In this document: positions 18,479 through 27,356 of the stretch, in pieces
Layout of the letters: the number at the start of each line of letters is the position of its first letter
How positions within the stretch are numbered: the stretch's first letter is position 1
Assembly (NCBI GenBank): GCA_947497485.1
Contig: CANMHB010000005.1
Location: forward strand, 62,001 to 126,000
Source of the DNA: Flavobacteriales bacterium
GTDB lineage: Bacteria; Bacteroidota; Bacteroidia; Flavobacteriales_D; Crocinitomicaceae
Length of the DNA stretch: 64,000 bases
Direction: 5' to 3'
Translations under genes and position numbers: made by a program
The notes under the pieces: model-generated
Seen by the model: only the letters and a program-made list of their open reading frames with translations
Database searches by the model: none
What the model was told of the DNA's origin: nothing

Positions 18479-19291
18479 ATGGGCAAAATCATCGCAATAG
18501 CAAATCAAAAAGGCGGAGTTGGTAAAACAACCACCACTATCAATTTAGGTGGATGTTTGGGAGTTCTTGAATACAAAACGTTGATTGTAGATGCAGATCC
18601 GCAAGCAAATTCAACTTCTGGAACCGGTTTTGATCCGAAAACAACACGCAATATTTATGATTGTTTGGTGAATGAAGCCGATCCAAAAGATGTTATCCTT
18701 AAAACAGAAAATCCGAACTTAGATATTTTACCATCTCACATTGATTTAGTTGGAGCCGAATTAGAGATGATTAATATGCCTAATCGTGAATACCTTCTTA
18801 AGCAAGCCTTATCAAAAGTCAAGGATCAATACGACTTCATATTAATTGATTGTTCACCATCTCTTGGATTAATCACTGTGAATGCTTTGGTTGCAGCAGA
18901 TTCAGTAATGATTCCAGTGCAATGCGAATTTTTTGCACTTGAAGGACTAAGTAAACTTTTGAATACAATAAAAATAGTTCAAGGTAGATTAAATCCGGAC
19001 CTTGAAATAGAAGGTATGCTTTTGACCATGTACGATACCCGTTTACGATTAGCGAATTCCGTTGTTGAAGAAGTAAAAACCCATTTTCAAGAACTTGTTT
19101 TTGATACAGTTATTCATAGAAATACCACTATTGGCGAAGCTTCAAGTCATGGTTCTACAATTATTATGCATGATGCAGCGTCCAAAGGATCAATAAATTA
19201 TTTGAACTTTGCCCGTGAGGTTCTTCAGAAAAACAACCTCACCAAAATCGAAAACGGCGATAAATTCATCGAAATTGACCATGAGCTCTAA
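18479..19291 (+). CDS. parA: Chromosome partitioning ATPase ParA/Soj
   Basis: A deviant Walker-type ATPase that moves ParB-parS complexes during chromosome segregation. The N-terminus MGKIIAIANQKGGVGKTTTT contains the KGGVGKTT nucleotide-binding loop. LIVDADPQANSTSGTG near residue 40 is Walker A', and FILIDCSPSLGLIT near residue 120 is Walker B. The 270-residue length and lack of an N-terminal DNA-binding extension fit the chromosomal Soj type. It overlaps parB by 11 bases, and the par genes lead a conserved Bacteroidota gene run. Confidence 0.97.
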   Translation: MGKIIAIANQKGGVGKTTTTINLGGCLGVLEYKTLIVDADPQANSTSGTGFDPKTTRNIYDCLVNEADPKDVILKTENPNLDILPSHIDLVGAELEMINMPNREYLLKQALSKVKDQYDFILIDCSPSLGLITVNALVAADSVMIPVQCEFFALEGLSKLLNTIKIVQGRLNPDLEIEGMLLTMYDTRLRLANSVVEEVKTHFQELVFDTVIHRNTTIGEASSHGSTIIMHDAASKGSINYLNFAREVLQKNNLTKIENGDKFIEIDHEL

Positions 19292-20171
19292 TTCAAAAAA
19301 GCAACCAGCTCTTGGAAGAGGTCTAGGTGCACTTTTGCAAAATAGCGAAACTGATATAACCTCTGTAAATGGCGTAACCGTTGGTTCAATTGCCATGCTT
19401 CCAATTACTTCGATAGAGACAAATCCATTCAATCCTAGGGTGCATTTTGAAAAAGATGCGTTGGACGAACTTTGTACTTCAATTAAGATTCATGGGATTA
19501 TTCAGCCTCTGACTGTCCGCAAACTTGGAAGAGACAATTATCAGTTAATTTCTGGTGAGCGCCGATTCAGAGCCGCACAGCTTGCTGGATTAATAGAAGT
19601 TCCTGCTTATGTTCGAATTGCAAATGATCAAACGATGCTTGAAATGGCATTGGTGGAAAATATTCAACGTGAAAACCTCAATGCCATTGAAATTGCGCTG
19701 TCATATGAGCGGTTGTTAGAAGAATGTGATCTTACGCAAGAACAACTAAGTGAAAAAATTGCCAAATCGCGATCAAATATTTCAAATCATATTCGACTGC
19801 TGAAGCTTCCTGCTGAAATTCAAGTTGGTGTGCGAGACAACATAATTTCTATGGGACATGCGCGAGCTTTGTTAGCAATTAGTGATCCTTCTGAACAACT
19901 TCTTCGCTACAATCAAATTATCGATGAACAGCTGTCTGTTCGTGATGTTGAAGCACTTGTAAAGGTGATTGGTTCTGTTCATAAACCAAAAAATTCTAGC
20001 AAGACAGCTGGATTAAACACTGCCCAAAAAGTTTTCAAAGAATATTTCGGAGATAGACTATCTACAAAAATATCCATTCAAAAAACACAAAATGGAAGTG
20101 GGAAATTATCTGTTCATTTTAGTTCCGAAAACGATTTAAATCGTATCATCGAACTCCTAAAACGTTCATGA
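19281..20171 (+). CDS. parB: Chromosome partitioning protein ParB/Spo0J
   Basis: A CTP-dependent DNA clamp that loads at parS and is the substrate of ParA. The start at 19281 gives MSSNSKKQPALGRGLGALL, whose RGLGALL box is the usual ParA-contact segment; a longer frame merely overlaps parA further. The CTPase motif is LISGERRFRAAQLAG near residue 90, and MALVENIQRENLNAIEIA follows. The helix-turn-helix lies near residues 150-180 (LTQEQLSEKIAKSRSNISNH). At 296 residues it is of ordinary length. I saw no parS palindrome in the window. It overlaps the next gene by 4 bases. Confidence 0.96.
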   Translation: MSSNSKKQPALGRGLGALLQNSETDITSVNGVTVGSIAMLPITSIETNPFNPRVHFEKDALDELCTSIKIHGIIQPLTVRKLGRDNYQLISGERRFRAAQLAGLIEVPAYVRIANDQTMLEMALVENIQRENLNAIEIALSYERLLEECDLTQEQLSEKIAKSRSNISNHIRLLKLPAEIQVGVRDNIISMGHARALLAISDPSEQLLRYNQIIDEQLSVRDVEALVKVIGSVHKPKNSSKTAGLNTAQKVFKEYFGDRLSTKISIQKTQNGSGKLSVHFSSENDLNRIIELLKRS

Positions 20172-20725
20172 GTAAGATTTTAGTCATAATTATTCTTTTG
20201 TTTACTTCTTATTTGTTTGGTCAAACGGAAAAACAAACAAATGATACAATTCCACACCCTTATAAAAAAGCAATGTTATTTTCTGCTTGTCTTCCTGGGG
20301 CAGGTCAAGTTTATAATTCTATCAAAACACAAATAGGTCCAAAAAAAGCAATTTGGAAGGTTCCATTAATTTATGCTGCACTTGGCACAGCAGGATATTT
20401 TTTAGTTTCAAACCAATCTACTCAAAAGTCGCTAAAAAATGAATATTCATATCGCATTTCAAATAACAATCAGGCGCTTGACCAAACGTGGATTGATTAT
20501 GATAATCAAGCAATATTAACGCTTTACAGACAATATCTTGACTGGCGAGATTTATCTATTTTAGGACTAGCGGCTATCTATTTTGTGCAAATTGCTGATG
20601 CTGGAGTTGAAGCTCATTTTTTAAATTTTGATGTCAGTGACAAACTCACACTTAAAGTGAATCCAATATTAATTCAGCCGAAAACCGCAGGAATTCAAAT
20701 GCAATTCTCTTTTCGTTCGAAGTAA
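20168..20725 (+). CDS. DUF5683 family envelope protein
   Basis: A 185-residue protein with a signal peptide (VIIILLFTSYLFGQ), then ACLPGAGQVYNSIKTQIGPK near residue 43. Hydrophobic segments follow around residues 60-77 and 123-137. The conserved G-x-G-Q-x-Y-N motif and position between parB and dapB are typical of the DUF5683 family of Bacteroidota, whose function is unknown. It overlaps parB by 4 bases, suggesting coupled translation. Confidence 0.85.
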   Translation: MSKILVIIILLFTSYLFGQTEKQTNDTIPHPYKKAMLFSACLPGAGQVYNSIKTQIGPKKAIWKVPLIYAALGTAGYFLVSNQSTQKSLKNEYSYRISNNNQALDQTWIDYDNQAILTLYRQYLDWRDLSILGLAAIYFVQIADAGVEAHFLNFDVSDKLTLKVNPILIQPKTAGIQMQFSFRSK

Positions 20726-20752
20726 AAGCTTATTTTTGTTTGATTGAACTTT

Positions 20753-21472
20753 ATGAGGATAGCATTAATAGGATACGGCAAAATGGGTAAAGCAATTGAG
20801 GAAATTGCAATATCACGCGGTCATATTATTTCTCATAGAATTTCAAGTTCCAACCCATTAGGTCAAGCCGACCTCTCTGAAACAGATGTTGCAATCGAAT
20901 TTACTAGGCCAGATTTAGCCGTTAAACACATTAACCATTGCATAAATCACAATGTTCCTATCGTAGTTGGAACAACTGCTTGGCAAGATAAATTAGAGGA
21001 GGTTTCAAATTATGTTTCAAATAAAAACGGTAGTTTGTTGCATGCCAGTAATTTTAGTGTTGGAGTAAATATTTATTTTGAACTAAATCGAATTCTTGCA
21101 AAATTAATGGTTAATCAAAAAGACTATTTGATAAAAGCAGAGGAAATCCATCACGTTCAAAAACTCGATGCACCAAGCGGAACGGCTGTTTCTTTGTTGA
21201 ATGATATTATAAAGATAAATTCAAATTACACTGACTGGAAACTTGTTCCTGACTTCGGTCAGAAAATGGATCATATTGTTCCAATCATTGCAAAAAGAGA
21301 ACCCGATGTTCCCGGCACTCATGAAATTGCTTACGAATCAGAAATCGATACAATTTCAATAAAGCATGTGGCGCACAATCGGAAAGGATTTGCTTTGGGC
21401 GCAGTAATAGCTGCAGAATTTCTAGTAAACAAAAAAGGAATCTTCACAATGAGTGATGTTTTAAAAATTTAA
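20753..21472 (+). CDS. dapB: 4-hydroxy-tetrahydrodipicolinate reductase
   Basis: Catalyses the NAD(P)H-dependent reduction step of diaminopimelate/lysine synthesis, which feeds peptidoglycan. The start at 20753 gives MRIALIGYGKMGKAIEEIA with the nucleotide-binding GYGKMG; a TTG three codons upstream is in frame but unlikely. The catalytic region AEEIHHVQKLDAPSGTAVSL near residue 135 contains the conserved H-H and K-x-D-A-P-S-G-T. At 239 residues it is slightly shorter than the roughly 270-residue proteobacterial form, as usual in Bacteroidota. Confidence 0.95.
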   Translation: MRIALIGYGKMGKAIEEIAISRGHIISHRISSSNPLGQADLSETDVAIEFTRPDLAVKHINHCINHNVPIVVGTTAWQDKLEEVSNYVSNKNGSLLHASNFSVGVNIYFELNRILAKLMVNQKDYLIKAEEIHHVQKLDAPSGTAVSLLNDIIKINSNYTDWKLVPDFGQKMDHIVPIIAKREPDVPGTHEIAYESEIDTISIKHVAHNRKGFALGAVIAAEFLVNKKGIFTMSDVLKI

Positions 21473-21475
21473 TTT

Positions 21476-23398
21476 ATGAGTTTCATCTATTTCTATTTAT
21501 TAATTCTCGTACATCCATACATTGCGATGTGGTGGAAGGTTTTTCCGAAAGCAGGAAGAAAAAGTTGGGAGGCTTTAATTCCCGTTTACAATTATTTTGT
21601 GGTATTCAAAATCACCTGTAGTAAGCCATTTTGGTCGTTACTTCTTATTTTCCCAGGTGTTCACTTGGTTATGTGGGCAACTGCGAATGTTAGTTTTATT
21701 CGACGATTTGGTTTTTACTCGCTAACCGATACCTTGCAAGGAATTTTCTTTCCATATCTTATATTCACTAAAATAGCAAATTCAGAGGCTACTTTTGGAC
21801 CTGAAACCAATTGGTCAAATTCACGTGAGGTGGAAAATCGTAAATGGGGTGATCATTTAGTATTTTTTCTTTGTATCCCGATAATTGGGCACCTCATTAC
21901 AACCATTTTAGACGCCGTTACACGAGAACAACCTGGAGCAAAATCTCGTGCAAAAGAATGGGGAGATTCAGTCCTTTTTGCACTCGTTGCTGCAAGTGTT
22001 ATTCGTACATATGTATTCGAACCTTTTCAAATTCCAACTGGATCAATGGAAAAAACCTTGTTAGTTGGAGATTTTCTATTTGTAAACAAAGTTGCTTATG
22101 GTCCAAAGGTTCCAGTAACCCCCCTATCCTATCCACTTTTTCATAACACGGTTATGTTACCGCTAGTTGGTCCAATAAAAATTCAAACGTATACCACACT
22201 TGAGAAAGGAACTTACACGCGTTTGCCAGGATACTTGAAGATTCAACGGAATGATGTTGTTGTTTTCAACTACCCTTCAGGTGATACCGCAATTTACGAT
22301 CCACGGATGCCAGATGGGTTAATGGGCCATGATTATCATGGGATACTTAATGATGAAGCAGTATTTTTGTATAGCGGCTCTCCAGAAAGAGCTCAACAAT
22401 ATCAGCTCTTGAAATCAGAATATCTTAAATCAGGAAAAACAGATTCGCAAGCGGATAGCATAGCCTCAATGATGTCAATTATGAATTACATTGAAAATCC
22501 AAGTCAATGGAAAATTCTCGCGAAAGACAAACTTGCCAATGGTGAATTTCCCGGAGAACCCAGCGATGAACGTCATGGCGGTTTAATTTATCGTCCGGTT
22601 GACAAACGTGAAAATTATATCAAACGCTGTGTAGGTATTGCAGGTGACCGAATTAAAGTTGTGAATTCAGTTTTGTTTGTTAATGGCAAACCAGCCAAAG
22701 TTTCCAAAAACCAATGTTTACAGTATTTAGTTTCCAAAAAAACCGTTGCTTTTCCAAACGCTCAAGAAATGGAAAGAAGATATGGATTAGAAAATGATCC
22801 TAATGAAACTCGAAGAGACTTTGAAGATAGGTGCGATGTTAATTGCTTGGTTCCTGTGATGCATCGTCACCATCCCGGTTACTATCTTTTAACATTAACA
22901 CGGGAAGAAAAGGCTAAAATTAAAAAGGATTTTCCAGCTGCAAAATTTGAGATTTATATTCCTACGATTGCAAAACCGATCAAAGATTCAAATCCATTTG
23001 ACCTCATAGAAAACGTTAAAACTTTCCCTAAAGACTTTTATATCCCTAATACACCATACAACTTTGCGGAAATCCAAATTCCTTCAAAAGGTCAAACGAT
23101 TAAAATCAATAAAGAAAATATCGCTTGGTATCGAAGAATAATAACTGCCTATGAAGGTCATAAACTTGAAGAACGCAAAGACGGTAGTATTTTTATTGAT
23201 GGTAAAAAATCCACGACCTATAAATTTGCAATGAATTATTATTGGCTAATGGGAGATAACCGTTACAATTCAGCAGATTCAAGAATTTGGGGATTTGTGC
23301 CTGAAGATCATGTAGTTGGTCGAGCTTCGTTGGTATGGCTTTCAAGTAGCTCATACAAAGGAATTCGTTGGGAAAGAATATTCAAGTGGATTGATTAA
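21476..23398 (+). CDS. lepB: Signal peptidase I, long form
   Basis: Membrane serine protease that removes signal peptides. This 640-residue version has an extended N-terminus with several hydrophobic segments (residues 1-160). The catalytic Ser block is [20 protein letters not shown] near residue 185. The catalytic Lys block [13 protein letters not shown] lies near residue 382, about 190 residues later, and the C-terminal [12 protein letters not shown] lies near residue 598. The spacing between Ser and Lys is far greater than the roughly 55 residues of E. coli LepB, and two further insertions lie before MGDNRYNS. Long forms are usual in Bacteroidota. It overlaps the WbqC-like gene by one base (TAATG). 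Confidence 0.94.
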   Translation: MSFIYFYLLILVHPYIAMWWKVFPKAGRKSWEALIPVYNYFVVFKITCSKPFWSLLLIFPGVHLVMWATANVSFIRRFGFYSLTDTLQGIFFPYLIFTKIANSEATFGPETNWSNSREVENRKWGDHLVFFLCIPIIGHLITTILDAVTREQPGAKSRAKEWGDSVLFALVAASVIRTYVFEPFQIPTGSMEKTLLVGDFLFVNKVAYGPKVPVTPLSYPLFHNTVMLPLVGPIKIQTYTTLEKGTYTRLPGYLKIQRNDVVVFNYPSGDTAIYDPRMPDGLMGHDYHGILNDEAVFLYSGSPERAQQYQLLKSEYLKSGKTDSQADSIASMMSIMNYIENPSQWKILAKDKLANGEFPGEPSDERHGGLIYRPVDKRENYIKRCVGIAGDRIKVVNSVLFVNGKPAKVSKNQCLQYLVSKKTVAFPNAQEMERRYGLENDPNETRRDFEDRCDVNCLVPVMHRHHPGYYLLTLTREEKAKIKKDFPAAKFEIYIPTIAKPIKDSNPFDLIENVKTFPKDFYIPNTPYNFAEIQIPSKGQTIKINKENIAWYRRIITAYEGHKLEERKDGSIFIDGKKSTTYKFAMNYYWLMGDNRYNSADSRIWGFVPEDHVVGRASLVWLSSSSYKGIRWERIFKWID

Positions 23399-23994
23399 TG
23401 GATGTTTTTCCTACGGCTTATTTTCCTTCTATTTCTTATTTAAATGCTTTTTTCAGTGCAGACTCGCCTTTCATCGAAATTCATGAGAATTTTCCGAAGC
23501 AAACAATTCGAAACAGATGTGAAATACTAACTTCGAATGGTGTTTTAATTCTTTCAGTTCCAGTAGTTCATTTTTCTGGAAGAAAACAAAAAACGAGCGA
23601 AATCCGAATTGATTATTCTAAAAATTGGCAGTTGGATCATATTCGAGCAATTCAATCTGCTTATGCTTCATCGCCCTATTTTGAAGAGTATTTTCAGGAT
23701 GTTCAAGAATTAATTAAAGAAAAAAATGATTTATTGATTGAGAAAAATAATCAAATTCTATGCTTTCTTAATCAACTATTGGACAAAAAAAACAAATTTA
23801 ATTTCACTTCAGAATTCCAAAATAAAATTGCAAGTCAAAAATCATTATTTCTTGAAAGGGAAACGTTGAATAAAAAGGAGTATCAGCAAGTATTTAGTTA
23901 TTCTAAACCTTTTGTTCCAAATCTATCAATGTTAGATTTAATTTTTAACGAAGGGCCTTTTTGTAGAAATTGGATATTATCTTCCGAAAATTAA
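23398..23994 (+). CDS. WbqC-like family protein
   Basis: A 198-residue protein with the WbqC hallmarks: N-terminal FPTAYFPSISYLNAFFSAD, NRCEILTSNGVLILSVPV, and DYSKNWQLDHIRAIQSAYAS followed by SPYFEEYF. WbqC-like proteins are probably involved in surface-polysaccharide or nucleotide-sugar metabolism, but no activity is firmly established. It starts on the last base of lepB and its 3' end overlaps the convergent gene by 18 bases. Confidence 0.88.
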   Translation: MDVFPTAYFPSISYLNAFFSADSPFIEIHENFPKQTIRNRCEILTSNGVLILSVPVVHFSGRKQKTSEIRIDYSKNWQLDHIRAIQSAYASSPYFEEYFQDVQELIKEKNDLLIEKNNQILCFLNQLLDKKNKFNFTSEFQNKIASQKSLFLERETLNKKEYQQVFSYSKPFVPNLSMLDLIFNEGPFCRNWILSSEN

Positions 23995-24939
23995 TCCGTG
24001 ACTTGCTTTTGACTGGAATAATTTATTCCATTTAATTCGAATTATCGACGGATTTTTGAGATCTGAATTCGTCAATAATAAATCCCCGTTTGGATAAAAA
24101 GTCATCGCTTTCGGATCTTGAAATAATTCTTGCTTCAGCACTGTGAAATTAACTACCTGTCCAAATTGATTGTATACAGCTAAACTTCTGTTCGCACTAG
24201 AAAGCACATAAATTTCATTTGTTTTAGGATGCACGGCTATAACATCTGGATTAAAGGAGAAAAATTCCAAAGAATCCGAAACCTCATCAACTTGGTTTAT
24301 AGGTAACCCAATATTGTTAGCAATCGCAAAGAATTCGATATCCTCGGATTTGATCTCAAACAAAGGTCGCTCATTCAATTTTCTTTGATTAAGATTGAAC
24401 GTGTAAAGTAAATAATTTTGGCGATCATTATCCATATCTGATTGCCCAACAAAAAACAAGCGCTTGGTAGATTCATGCAAACACATTCCAGATGAAAAGA
24501 AACTATTGTCTTTTAAAGAAACTGTTGTAATTGACAAAGAATCATATGGAGGTAAAACAAAATGCAAATCCTTGTTCTCGTCGAATAAAATAATGGTTGA
24601 ATCTATTTTCGAAACCTCCGTAATTCTTGAATCCAATCCTGTTGGCAAATAACCTTGTGATTTATTCTCATTCAAATCATAAAGCAACACTCCTCCAACT
24701 TGTTCATCTAAGCAAATTAAATGCGTAGAATCCATGATTACAAAGTCAGTAAATGGATTGACTCCCATTGGAAGACTCGCAATTGCTTCTGGGTGAACTA
24801 AATCGAAATAACCATCCTCTTTTTCAAAGTGAGAAGCTTTTTGATGATAGTAATTCTCTACACCGACTTCCTGAAGCGATTTAGCAGCTATGAAAGATAG
24901 TGTTGCAAGAACGAAAGAAAAAAGATATTGTTTTTTCAA
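23977..24939 (-). CDS. Exported beta-propeller-like protein
   Basis: A 320-residue protein with an N-terminal signal peptide (YLFSFVLATLSFIAA). The body has propeller-blade repeats: DSTHLICLDEQVGGVLLYDL, KIDSTIILFDENKDLHFV, and near the end PKTNEIYVLSSANRSLAVYN followed by DPKAMTFYPNGDLLLTNS. The latter two resemble SdiA-regulated/NHL-like propellers. No catalytic residues can be named. It is a single gene, convergent with the WbqC-like gene, and 80 bases of AT-rich sequence separate its start from the acyl-CoA dehydrogenase stop. Confidence 0.65.
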   Translation of the reverse strand: MKKQYLFSFVLATLSFIAAKSLQEVGVENYYHQKASHFEKEDGYFDLVHPEAIASLPMGVNPFTDFVIMDSTHLICLDEQVGGVLLYDLNENKSQGYLPTGLDSRITEVSKIDSTIILFDENKDLHFVLPPYDSLSITTVSLKDNSFFSSGMCLHESTKRLFFVGQSDMDNDRQNYLLYTFNLNQRKLNERPLFEIKSEDIEFFAIANNIGLPINQVDEVSDSLEFFSFNPDVIAVHPKTNEIYVLSSANRSLAVYNQFGQVVNFTVLKQELFQDPKAMTFYPNGDLLLTNSDLKNPSIIRIKWNKLFQSKASHGLIFGR

Positions 24940-25019
24940 TTAACCTATATTCTTAACAAATTTATGAATTTTGAACAAATCCCAAAGTGTATAACGAAAG
25001 TTTTCTCAACAATCCAAAT

Positions 25020-26162
25020 TTAAGAAGCTAATACTCCTCTCGAAATAACGATTTTTTGAACTTCTGAGGTTCCTTCATAGATCTGAGTAATTTTCGCATC
25101 ACGCATTAATCGCTCAACATGATATTCTTTCACAAAGCCATAACCACCGTGAATCTGAACTGCTTCCACTGTTTGTTCCATCGCTACTTTTGACGCATAT
25201 AATTTTGCCATCGCACTGGATTGATCGTAATTTCTTCCAGCATCTTTGTCCAATGCAGATTTGTAAACCAATAAACGAGCAGCCTCTATTTCAGTCGCCA
25301 TATCAGCAAGTTTGAAAGCGATAGCTTGATGTTTGTAAATTTCCTTTCCAAAAGCTTTTCTTTGTTTTGAATATTCTGTTGATAATTCAAATGCACCAGC
25401 AGCAATTCCTAACGCTTGTGCGGCGATACCGATTCGACCACCACTTAACACTTTCATTGCAAACTTGAACCCAAAACCATCTTCTCCGATTCTGTTTTCT
25501 TTTGGAACTTTTACGTCGTTAAACAACAACGTATGGGTGTCGCTTCCGCGAATTCCCATTTTATCTTCCTTGGCTCCCACAACAAATCCTTCCATTCCGC
25601 GCTCGATGATTAAAGCGTTTATTCCTTTATGACCGAGTGAAGCGTCCGTTTGGGCAATAACCAAATAAATGGAAGCGGATGAACCATTTGTAATCCAATT
25701 TTTAGTTCCATTCAATAAATAATGGTCTCCCATGTCGATTGCAGTCGTTCTTTGTGAAGTCGCATCTGAACCAGCCTCTGGCTCTGATAGACAAAAGGCA
25801 CCGATCTTTTCTCCTGTAGCCAATGGAACCAGATATTTTTGTTTTTGCTCCTCGTTACCAAATTTCTCAAGCCCCCAACAAACCAATGAATTATTCACTG
25901 ACATACAAACCGAAGTTGATGCATCAACTTTCGAAATTTCTTCCATTGCCAAAACATAAGAAAGCGTATCCATTCCGGAACCTCCATATTTCGGGTCAAC
26001 CATCATACCCATAAAACCAAGTTCTGCCAGTTGTTTAATTTGTTCTGCAGGAAACTCTTGTTTGTTATCCCTTTCAATAACTCCTGGTTTCAAGACATTT
26101 TGGGCGAAATCTCTTGCTGCTTCCTTTACAGCTAAATGTTCTTCAGTTAACTCAAAATTCAT
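25020..26162 (-). CDS. Acyl-CoA dehydrogenase (short/medium-chain type)
   Basis: FAD flavoenzyme that introduces the alpha-beta double bond into acyl-CoA. The start at 26162 gives MNFELTEEHLAVKEAARDFA. Signatures are AFCLSEPEAGSDATSQRTTA (FAD/substrate region, near residue 125), GTKNWITNGSSASIYLVIA and the C-terminal MRDAKITQIYEGTSEVQKIV. In the last, the Glu of YEG is the catalytic base of short-chain/butyryl-type members. The 380-residue length fits. It is divergent from anmK across 51 bases, where the two promoters appear to overlap. Confidence 0.94.
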   Translation of the reverse strand: MNFELTEEHLAVKEAARDFAQNVLKPGVIERDNKQEFPAEQIKQLAELGFMGMMVDPKYGGSGMDTLSYVLAMEEISKVDASTSVCMSVNNSLVCWGLEKFGNEEQKQKYLVPLATGEKIGAFCLSEPEAGSDATSQRTTAIDMGDHYLLNGTKNWITNGSSASIYLVIAQTDASLGHKGINALIIERGMEGFVVGAKEDKMGIRGSDTHTLLFNDVKVPKENRIGEDGFGFKFAMKVLSGGRIGIAAQALGIAAGAFELSTEYSKQRKAFGKEIYKHQAIAFKLADMATEIEAARLLVYKSALDKDAGRNYDQSSAMAKLYASKVAMEQTVEAVQIHGGYGFVKEYHVERLMRDAKITQIYEGTSEVQKIVISRGVLAS

Positions 26163-26183
26163 GGTTTCGTTTGTTTTAATATT

Positions 26184-26200
26184 TAATTTTGACAAAAATA
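26184..26200. promoter_or_regulatory. Overlapping divergent -7 elements of anmK and acyl-CoA dehydrogenase
   Basis: TAATTTTG on the + strand (26184-26191) and TATTTTTG on the minus strand (26193-26200) are both perfect TAnnTTTG matches one base apart. Each predicted start site would fall inside the other's -7 box. The -33 elements are weak on both sides. Confidence 0.55.
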
Positions 26201-26213
26201 ATCGATTTATTTT

Positions 26214-27302
26214 ATGAATAATCAAAATTCAATAGACAAACTTGAAATTATCGGTCTTATGTCAGGAACCTCTTTGGACGGACTTGATATTGCTCATGTT
26301 CAGTTTGAATTTATTGACAATAAAATTGATTTTCATTTAAAAAATTGTGATACAATTACTTACAGTGATCATATTGTAGATAAGTTAAAAAACTATCAAC
26401 ATCTATCAATTGGCGAAATGCTTATGCTCGATAAGGAAATCGGGCGTTTTTATGGATTGAAAGTAAACGAGTTTTTAGAGCGATTCAATCTCAATAAAAG
26501 TTCAATCAATGCAATTGCTTGTCATGGACAAACCATATTTCATCAACCTGGAAATGGATTTACTTATCAAATTGGATGTGGTTCTACGTTGGCCTATTTG
26601 ACAGGTATAAATGTCATTAACGATTTCAGAACTAGAGATGTAATTGCTGGTGGACAAGGAGCGCCGTTGGTTCCAATTGGTGATTTTAATTTATTTTCAA
26701 ATCAAGCTGAATCATTTTTAAATATTGGTGGATTTACAAATATCAGTTTCAAAAAAGATTCAAAAATCATTGCATTTGATATTAGTCCGGGAAACCTACC
26801 CTTAAATTTTCTTTCGAATAAATTAGGCTTAGAATATGATAAAGGAGGAGGGCTCGCTCGTTCGGGAGAAATAAATCAAGAGCTTTTAACTAAATTGAAT
26901 TCGTTGGAATATTACGATCAAAATCCACCAAAGTCTTTGGGGACAGAATGGTTAGAAGCGTTTTTCATGCCAGCGTTAACTTATTCTGAAATACAAAATA
27001 CGTTAAGGACAGTCACTGAGCATATTGCCCATCAAATTACGAAGGTCTTGAAAAAAGAAACTTTAAAATCAGTTTTTATTACAGGAGGTGGTGCGAAAAA
27101 TGAATTTTTAATTGAACGAATTTCACATTATTTTGACGGCAAGGTTATTATTCCTGAAAGCACTGTAATTGATTATAAAGAAGCGATCATCTTTGCTTTT
27201 CTTGGAGCGCGTTTTCTAAGAAATGAAACAACAACAATAAATAGTGTAACCGGTGCCCAAAAAGATGTTTGCTCAGGCGTATTGCACATTCCCGGATATT
27301 AA
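26214..27302 (+). CDS. anmK: Anhydro-N-acetylmuramic acid kinase
   Basis: Phosphorylates and opens 1,6-anhydroMurNAc during peptidoglycan recycling, giving MurNAc-6-phosphate. The diagnostic N-terminal phosphate loop is IIGLMSGTSLDGLDIAH. Also present are IACHGQTIFHQPG near residue 103, NDFRTRDVIAGGQGAPLVPI near residue 143, and the nucleotide-site VFITGGGAKNEFLIERI near residue 285. The 362 residues are typical. Its promoter lies in the short shared region with acyl-CoA dehydrogenase. Confidence 0.95.
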   Translation: MNNQNSIDKLEIIGLMSGTSLDGLDIAHVQFEFIDNKIDFHLKNCDTITYSDHIVDKLKNYQHLSIGEMLMLDKEIGRFYGLKVNEFLERFNLNKSSINAIACHGQTIFHQPGNGFTYQIGCGSTLAYLTGINVINDFRTRDVIAGGQGAPLVPIGDFNLFSNQAESFLNIGGFTNISFKKDSKIIAFDISPGNLPLNFLSNKLGLEYDKGGGLARSGEINQELLTKLNSLEYYDQNPPKSLGTEWLEAFFMPALTYSEIQNTLRTVTEHIAHQITKVLKKETLKSVFITGGGAKNEFLIERISHYFDGKVIIPESTVIDYKEAIIFAFLGARFLRNETTTINSVTGAQKDVCSGVLHIPGY

Positions 27303-27306
27303 TCGG

Positions 27307-27334
27307 TTGAATTAAAGTTTTTTTTCGACCTTTG
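27307..27334 (+). promoter_or_regulatory. Possible promoter of the amino-acid dehydrogenase gene
   Basis: TTG at 27307-27309, a 17-base spacer and GACCTTTG at 27327-27334. The -7 box differs from TAnnTTTG at its first base. It lies 23 bases before the ATG at 27357. Confidence 0.4.
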
Positions 27335-27356
27335 TGCCCGATTTTTAAAATCATCC

